Positions 59,030-64,000 of a DNA stretch of 64,000 bases are shown in pieces; positions within the stretch are counted from its first letter, which is position 1; each line of letters begins with the position of its first letter. Origin of the DNA: Anomaloglossus baeobatrachus (Eukaryota > Chordata > Amphibia > Anura > Aromobatidae); contig NC_134357.1 of the NCBI RefSeq assembly GCF_048569485.1, positions 475,707,187 through 475,771,186 on the forward strand, given 5' to 3'. A program made the position numbers and the translations under genes. The notes beneath the pieces were generated by a model. It worked only from the letters and a program-made list of their open reading frames with translations, did not search any database and had not been told where the DNA came from.

Positions 59030-59620
59030 TGTTACGGTTGTGTAACGTGTGGCAGACAGTCATATGGTCTCTGGCAATAGAAGGTTACAGCGTTTGGCTG
59101 GGCAGAATGCTCCATGACTTTCTATTGTTCCTGCTGTCAGTATTCATTGGTATAGGTAGTTTTCCTGCTGGTTTCATCTCTCTTCCTTTTGGACCCAGAA
59201 AGAGCTCGCCATACACCCAGCTGTTGATTATCAGTATTCCCTTGGTGTTTAAATACTCCTTCCTTCCTTTGGACTGTACTGGTGATATTTACAGTTCCTT
59301 CAAGCCTAGGTTGCAAGCAGGTGGCTTGCACTCCTCTGTGGTATCGTTGCTGAACTTCTACCTGAGTCATCTAATAATAAGTAGTTAATGCTTTTCCCCC
59401 TTTTTTTCTTTTTTGTATCCTCTATAGTGTTTAGTGAGGTTGACGAAGATCTCATCCCATCCGTTCCCTATTTAGGATCCAGCACTAAGGATACCTAGGG
59501 TCAGGTATCCGACTCGGCGCATAGGTGAGGAACCTATCTAGGGTGGTGAGGGACCCCAGGGACCAGCAGTACGTTTGGTCAAGAGTCACAAGCAGGGGTC
59601 CCCTTCCCTTTCGCCGTGTG
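59030..59620 (+). repeat. LTR, diverged relative of the solo LTR at 16757
   Basis: It shares long blocks with that LTR: TCTGGCAATAGAAGGTTACA, TTGCAAGCAGGTGGCTTGCA, TCCCTATTTAGGATCCAGCA and TGAGGGACCCCAGGGACCAG. The start TGTTACGGTTGTGTAACG is less regular and the right end (CGCCGTGTGC) lacks a clear terminus. The copy is older or truncated. Confidence 0.7.
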
Positions 59621-59920
59621 CTTGGTACTGGTACTTCCCCGTTCCTAGTGTGACGCCCCTGGACTATCAGGTCGTCACAGGGTACTGCATGCTGTTTCTC
59701 GTTACTGCAGTATTCAAATCCCTCATGGTTCTGGGTCCCCATCTTACAGTGCTGCCTCCAACAGCAAATCAAATCCTAGATACACCCTGCACCACACCCA
59801 CCAGTGGAGTCGGACCCCCGGTCTTAGGGGATTGAGGCGAAGTGCCTGGACCTGTCAAAGAGGACGGTCAGCAGCCTGGTCCTATCACCGGTCCGGGACC
59901 GAAGGCACGGCGGGTACAGG

Positions 59921-60845
59921 TGTAGTGGGTGGGCCTACCCCCTACTTGTTTAGCATAGCTACCCGGCACTGTGATTATTAAAAGTGTTGAATTTTATGTT
60001 TTTATGTGATGTGTTAGGGCACCCCCTAGTGGCCGGGTGGGACGGCTGTTGCCACCGGGGAGGAGGAGTCGGCCGGATATCTAGGCGAGGTCTGAGTGTG
60101 TGTGGGGGAGAGAGATCCGGGTCAGCGGAGTGCGAGCATCTGCAGCGGCAAGTGCGATAGTGTGAGCGGAACATCAAGGGACACCAGAGAGGAAGAGGTG
60201 GACGTAACCTCTGAGCCTATTCTGCCGGTGTGGGTCCGGTGTATGCTTGGCTGAATAGTGGGTGCCCGAAGGAAGTAGAGTACGGAGGGCATATCCCCAC
60301 CCGAGGTGACGTTTGGTCAGAGTGTCCCCAGCTCCACTAATATTGCCGTGATCCGCTGACCGGAGTGGTTTTATCCGGAGTGTCTGTCGAGCTGAGAGAT
60401 CCGGGACAGCAGTGTGTGCACTTGGGCAGAGTGTGAGCGAAACAGCACGGGACACCGGAGATAAGGAGGTGGACGCAACCTCAGAGCCTATTCTGCCGGT
60501 GTGGGTCCGGTGTATGCTTGGCTGAATCGTGGGCGCCCGAAGGAAGTAGAGTACGGAAGGCATATCCCCACCCGAGGTGGCGTTTGGTCAGGGTGTCCCC
60601 AGCTCCACTGAAAGTCTACAATTGCCTGTTTCTTTACTGTCTGCTGTTCGGATTATTGGACTGTGCTGAATAAATGTTCTATTTTATTGCATTCAACTCT
60701 TGCCTGAAGTCTTTTTGTGTAATGGAGAACGAAGACACTGACACACACTGTTTTAACTCTAAAGAAGTGATGAAGACAGGGATGTGCCTGCACCATAGTG
60801 CTGCCACGACTACACAGCCAGAGGCCTCCCTGCCTGGTCGTTTCA
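59921..60845 (+). repeat. 5' LTR of the non-autonomous element
   Basis: Starts TGTAGTGGGTGGGCC, ends GGTCGTTTCA. It contains an internal duplication of about 270 bp: GAGCCTATTCTGCCGGTGTG occurs near 60212 and again near 60483, with flanking blocks in the same order. AATAAA at 60669 is a likely polyadenylation signal. Confidence 0.92.
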
Positions 60846-60865
60846 TGTGGCGTAGTCGGCAGGAT

Positions 60866-61463
60866 ACGAGTCCCCTGCTAGGGACCCAAGAGACTGGAGA
60901 TCAGGTCGTGCCTGAAGCACAAGATCCGGACCATGATACAAGATTTCCAGTCCCGTGGTGGGAAGAGAACTTAGTACCCGTAGCGTTGGACCGGGTACAA
61001 GATGGCGGCGAGGAGGCCGTTATCTGTGAGGAAGAGAAGGCGCGGAAAATTGGCGCCAAAAGAAGAGCCTGGGGCTGGCCGGCGCCGAAGAAAAAGGACA
61101 GAGTACTCCGCCCAAAGAGGGGAGGCGCCAGCTCCAGGGCATTAAAGACGAAGAAAAGGAAAAAAAAGTACCTCAGCGGAGGAGTCGAGATGATGCGCAA
61201 GGCTGGGGGTGGAGTTTGTTCAAGAGCGGGAAACGAAGACCCGCCTCCACTTCCTCCAGTCTCAGCGTCGACACCACCGTCATTACCAGCGATTCCGTTG
61301 AGAACCGAGATGGAGAACTTTGGGCAACCTGCGGAGTTGGCGACGACTATGGCCCTCATCAGCCTTGGCCGAGGCCGACCCCGGTTCGCCCCTGCTAACG
61401 AGGCCGCGATAGCGGATCTCCCCATTGGGCCGGGAGGCTCTACAAGACCGGAATTGTTGTAAA
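60866..61463 (+). pseudogene. Short internal frame of the non-autonomous element
   Basis: An open frame beginning inside the LTR runs through the internal region to about 61462. It encodes a Lys/Arg-rich centre (KARKIGAKRRAWGWPAPKKK) and a Pro-rich end without recognisable domains. It could be a gag-like remnant or have no coding role. Confidence 0.4.
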
Positions 61464-61514
61464 CCGGCAGAAAGTTGCTTTTGTTGAAAAGTTTTACGGG
61501 CCTGTTGCCCTTCA

Positions 61515-61745
61515 GCAAAGACCGGGAGCGCTATTGAAGCCTCCGGGCACCTCCAGCAAAGACCGGGAGCGCTCTTGAAGCCTCCGGGCACCTTCAGCCA
61601 AGACCGGGAGCGCTATTGAAGCCTCCGGGCGCACATCTAAGACCGGGAGCGCTGTTGAGCCTCCGGGCGCTATCCAGAGACCGGGAGCGCTGTTGCGCCA
61701 TCAAGCGCCCCTCAAGACCGGGAGCGCCGCTGAACTGGTGCCGCT
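61515..61745 (+). repeat. GACCGGGAGCGCT minisatellite in the internal region
   Basis: About six units of GACCGGGAGCGCTATTGAAG followed by CCTCCGGGC and a spacer, with spacing of about 34-45 bp. It lies just before the polypurine tract. Confidence 0.88.
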
Positions 61746-61837
61746 GTTGAGGACTGAACCGAAAGGTTTTTATGTGTTTATGTTTTTATGTGTTTAAGAG
61801 CCTTGCCGGGAGGCTCGGATTTTTAAGAGGGGAGGCA

Positions 61838-62762
61838 TGTAGTGGGTGGGCCTACCCCCTACTTGTTTAGCATAGCTACCCGGCACTGTGATTATTAAAA
61901 GTGTTGAATTTTATGTTTTTATGTGATGTGTTAGGGCACCCCCTAGTGGCCGGGTGGGACGGCTGTTGCCACCGGGGAGGAGGAGTCGGCCGGATATCTA
62001 GGCGAGGTCTGAGTGTGTGTGGGGGAGAGAGATCCGGGTCAGCGGAGTGCGAGCATCTGCAGCGGCAAGTGCGATAGTGTGAGCGGAACATCAAGGGACA
62101 CCAGAGAGGAGGAGGTGGACGTAACCTCTGAGCCTATTCTGCCGGTGTGGGTCCGGTGTATGCTTGGCTGAATAGTGGGTGCCCGAAGGAAGTAGAGTAC
62201 GGAGGGCATATCCCCACCCGAGGTGACGTTTGGTCAGAGTGTCCCCAGCTCCACTAATATTGCCGTGATCCGCTGACCGGAGTGGTTTTTACCGGAGTGT
62301 CTGTCGAGCTGAGAGATCCGGGACAGCAGTGTGTGCACTTGGGCAGAGTGTGAGCGAAACAGCACGGGACACCGGAGATAAGGAGGTGGACGCAACCTCA
62401 GAGCCTATTCTGCCGGTGTGGGTCCGGTGTATGCTTGGCTGAATCGTGGGCGCCCGAAGGAAGTAGAGTACGGAAGGCATATCCCCACCCGAGGTGGCGT
62501 TTGGTCAGGGTGTCCCCAGCTCCACTGAAAGTCTACAATTGCCTGTTTCTTTACTGTCTGCTGTTCGGATTATTGGACTGTGCTGAATAAATGTTCTCTT
62601 TTATTGCATTCAACTCTTGCCTGAAGTCTTTTTGTGTAATGGAGAACGAAGACACTGACACACACTGTTTTAACTCTAAAGAAGTGATGAAGACAGGGAT
62701 GTGCCTGCACCATAGTGCTGCCACGACTACACAGCCAGAGGCCTCCCTGCCTGGTCGTTTCA
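61838..62762 (+). repeat. 3' LTR of the non-autonomous element
   Basis: 925 bp, nearly identical to the 5' LTR. It follows GGAGGCA and is followed by CAGGGACCCTAGG, the right half of the interrupted outer LTR. Confidence 0.92.
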
Positions 62763-63473
62763 CAGGGACCCTAGGTCGGGGAGAAGCTTCAGGCAACCCG
62801 GCAATTAACCTGCGGAGAACGGAGCCTGTATGGACTGTTCCCACTAGCTCCAGAATCGGGGCACTAGCGCAACAAGGGGGATAAGGCCTTCCATACAAGC
62901 AGCCCACTAAAATCCCAAGCGTGAGCCCTGAGAGCAGGCTCCCACACTTAGCCACAGTGGGGAGCGGGGCCCAGCAAGTTCCAGACTACTGGGCCACTAC
63001 GGTGAATTTAAACTTTGTGCCAGGAGGCAGGTCACGGATCACCAGGCAGCACTGCAGGGGATGGGACCCAGACGAGCTCCTCTTTGAGAGGCAGCGGCAC
63101 CCAGAGACTTGGTTTACCCAGTTATCAGCATCTGCTTATTGGCTGAATGAGTACCTGAGTGATTTCCCCTTCACGGCACCCAGTAGCACCATCCAGAGTC
63201 CCGGGGCCTACTCCAACCTGTGGAGGGCAACGACACCTTGCTGCCCCACTCCATCACCCCGTGTACTCCCAACAGCAGCGGCGGTACTCCCAGTTACCGC
63301 ACACCACGGGTGGGGTCACGAACTATAACTCCCCTTTAAATATCCCCCCTTTTTACTTTAGAGATTGTTCCCTAAGCCCCCAGGTCCGGAGGCCCTCGAG
63401 CCACGAATGGACACTACCCCCAGATCCGAGCGGTTCGACCGCTGGTGGGGCAGCACACCCTCTTAAAAACTTG

Positions 63474-63491
63474 GCGTCACGAACAGGATTC
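63474..63491 (+). other. Primer binding site of the outer LTR element
   Basis: TGGCGTCACGAACAGGAT shares its first six and last six bases with the Ser-tRNA-type site at 60848. An almost identical start (TGGCGTCACGA) follows the LTR at 44943. Confidence 0.6.
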
Positions 63492-64000
63492 AGACAGGAC
63501 CCACTAACCTGGGAGAAGTGCGCCTTAAAAATCCGAAACTGCGCGTCAAAAGTCCCGTTCCCACCATTTTCCGCCATTTTCTGCCATATTTGGCGCCAAA
63601 ATGCCGTCTTCTCGACCAAAAGCACGCAAAGCCGAAGCCCCGCCCTTCGTCCTGAGAGTTTACCCAGAACCGGAAGTTCCCAGAGGGCCCCAGCGCAGCA
63701 GTGAGTGGCTGGCGAAAACCGAGGGGGCGTGACGGCATCTAACAGTGGAAGTGGAGCAGGGACACCAGGACTCTGCCATAACGTTTCTGGGCGCCGCAGA
63801 GGCATAGCTGACCCCGAGACGCTGCCTGCAACACCGGCAGCGGATCCCTCAACTCCCGCTGAAGACGACCAGATCGCAACTCCTGATCAGATTGTCCTGG
63901 TGATAATAGACTCAGAAATGGAGGAAGAGGATTCAGGTTCCAGCACTCCAGAGGCTGCCTGGGTGCCACGCTTTGGAGGAAACGGCTATAGGATGTCCCT
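63492..64000 (+). other. Leader and probable gag start of the outer LTR element
   Basis: An ATG near 63600 opens a short basic, Pro-rich peptide; later DNA (63850-64000) reads as acidic, Glu/Asp/Thr-rich coding sequence. No capsid or knuckle motif is reached before the window ends. Confidence 0.4.

Larger units (their letters stand above)
59921..62762 (+). mobile_element. Complete non-autonomous LTR retrotransposon, 2842 bp
   Basis: Two 925-bp LTRs (59921-60845 and 61838-62762) enclose only 992 bp. The target duplication is CAGG (59917-59920 and 62763-62766). The primer site TGGCGTAGTCGGCAGGAT (60848-60865) is an exact complement of the 3' end of Ser-tRNA (AGA/UGA). The polypurine tract is AAGAGGGGAGG near 61825-61835. 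No protease, reverse transcriptase or integrase is encoded, so it must be mobilised by a partner. The LTRs differ at about four positions, indicating a young copy. Confidence 0.9.
59649..64000 (+). mobile_element. LTR retrotransposon, 5' LTR and leader (runs off right of window)
   Basis: The 5' LTR starts TGTGACGCCCCTGGACTATC at 59649 and ends near 63473. It is split by a complete smaller LTR element at 59921-62762, so about 980 bp are its own. The primer site TGGCGTCACGAACAGGAT (63474-63491) follows; its ends agree with Ser-tRNA-type sites. 63492-64000 is leader and probable start of gag. Family is not decidable from this part. Treated as a fossil. Confidence 0.75.

Noticed and set aside
60901-61518. 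205-codon minus-strand frame
   Set aside because: Shadow of the internal region of the non-autonomous LTR element; no domain.

Overview
The window looks like repeat-dense intergenic DNA from a vertebrate with a large genome, most likely an anuran amphibian. The one convincing host gene is an intronless urotensin-II receptor on the minus strand (47710-48795). Almost everything else is transposable elements and tandem arrays. The frog assignment is inference. It rests on the receptor, on many decayed Tc1 families, and on dispersed repeats I associate with frog genomes (a GCGCTTTACA repeat with ATT tails, a GAAACGCG-core repeat, LTRs beginning TGTGGCGCCCCTG). A fish or salamander is not excluded.

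Layout, left to right. 1-2180: 3' part of an LTR element with an open frame resembling a cold-shock domain, followed by its 3' LTR; a 469-bp fold-back retroposed insertion sits inside. 2183-2840: a Harbinger-type MITE inserted in the end of another copy of its own family. 3481-4349: pyrimidine-only tract. 4350-5158: another LTR fragment and a 66-bp minisatellite. 5745-15656: a 4.8-kb AT-rich 45-bp minisatellite split by a young Ty3/gypsy element of the Gmr1 type (9218-14277), with integrase upstream of reverse transcriptase and identical LTRs. 16757-17343: solo LTR. 18388-27600: three further AT-rich arrays (35-, about 163- and 48-bp units). 27911-29668: a TTAA MITE and a Tc1 element. 31790-34300: a decayed 270-bp satellite. 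34965-36127: a second TTAA element. 36459-38065: a Sleeping Beauty-like Tc1 fossil. 38960-41850: a pile of Tc1 relics. 41920-44327: a non-autonomous Helitron packed with minisatellites. 44943-46071: a 1.1-kb LTR. 47710-48795: the receptor gene. 50077-58510: nested Harbinger, Tc1/mariner, piggyBac-type and fold-back elements. 59030-64000: an old LTR, then a large LTR element whose 5' LTR is split by a complete, young, non-autonomous LTR element (59921-62762).

The genes do not form a pathway. The informative structure is the insertion history: at least seven nested insertions can be read with target-site duplications. The strongest leads are the Gmr1-type element inside a fragile-site-like minisatellite, the cold-shock-like frame in an LTR element, the Helitron, and the compact non-autonomous LTR element. 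Long open frames in the tandem arrays arise because the unit lengths (45, 48, 66, 24 bp) are multiples of three; they are not proteins.
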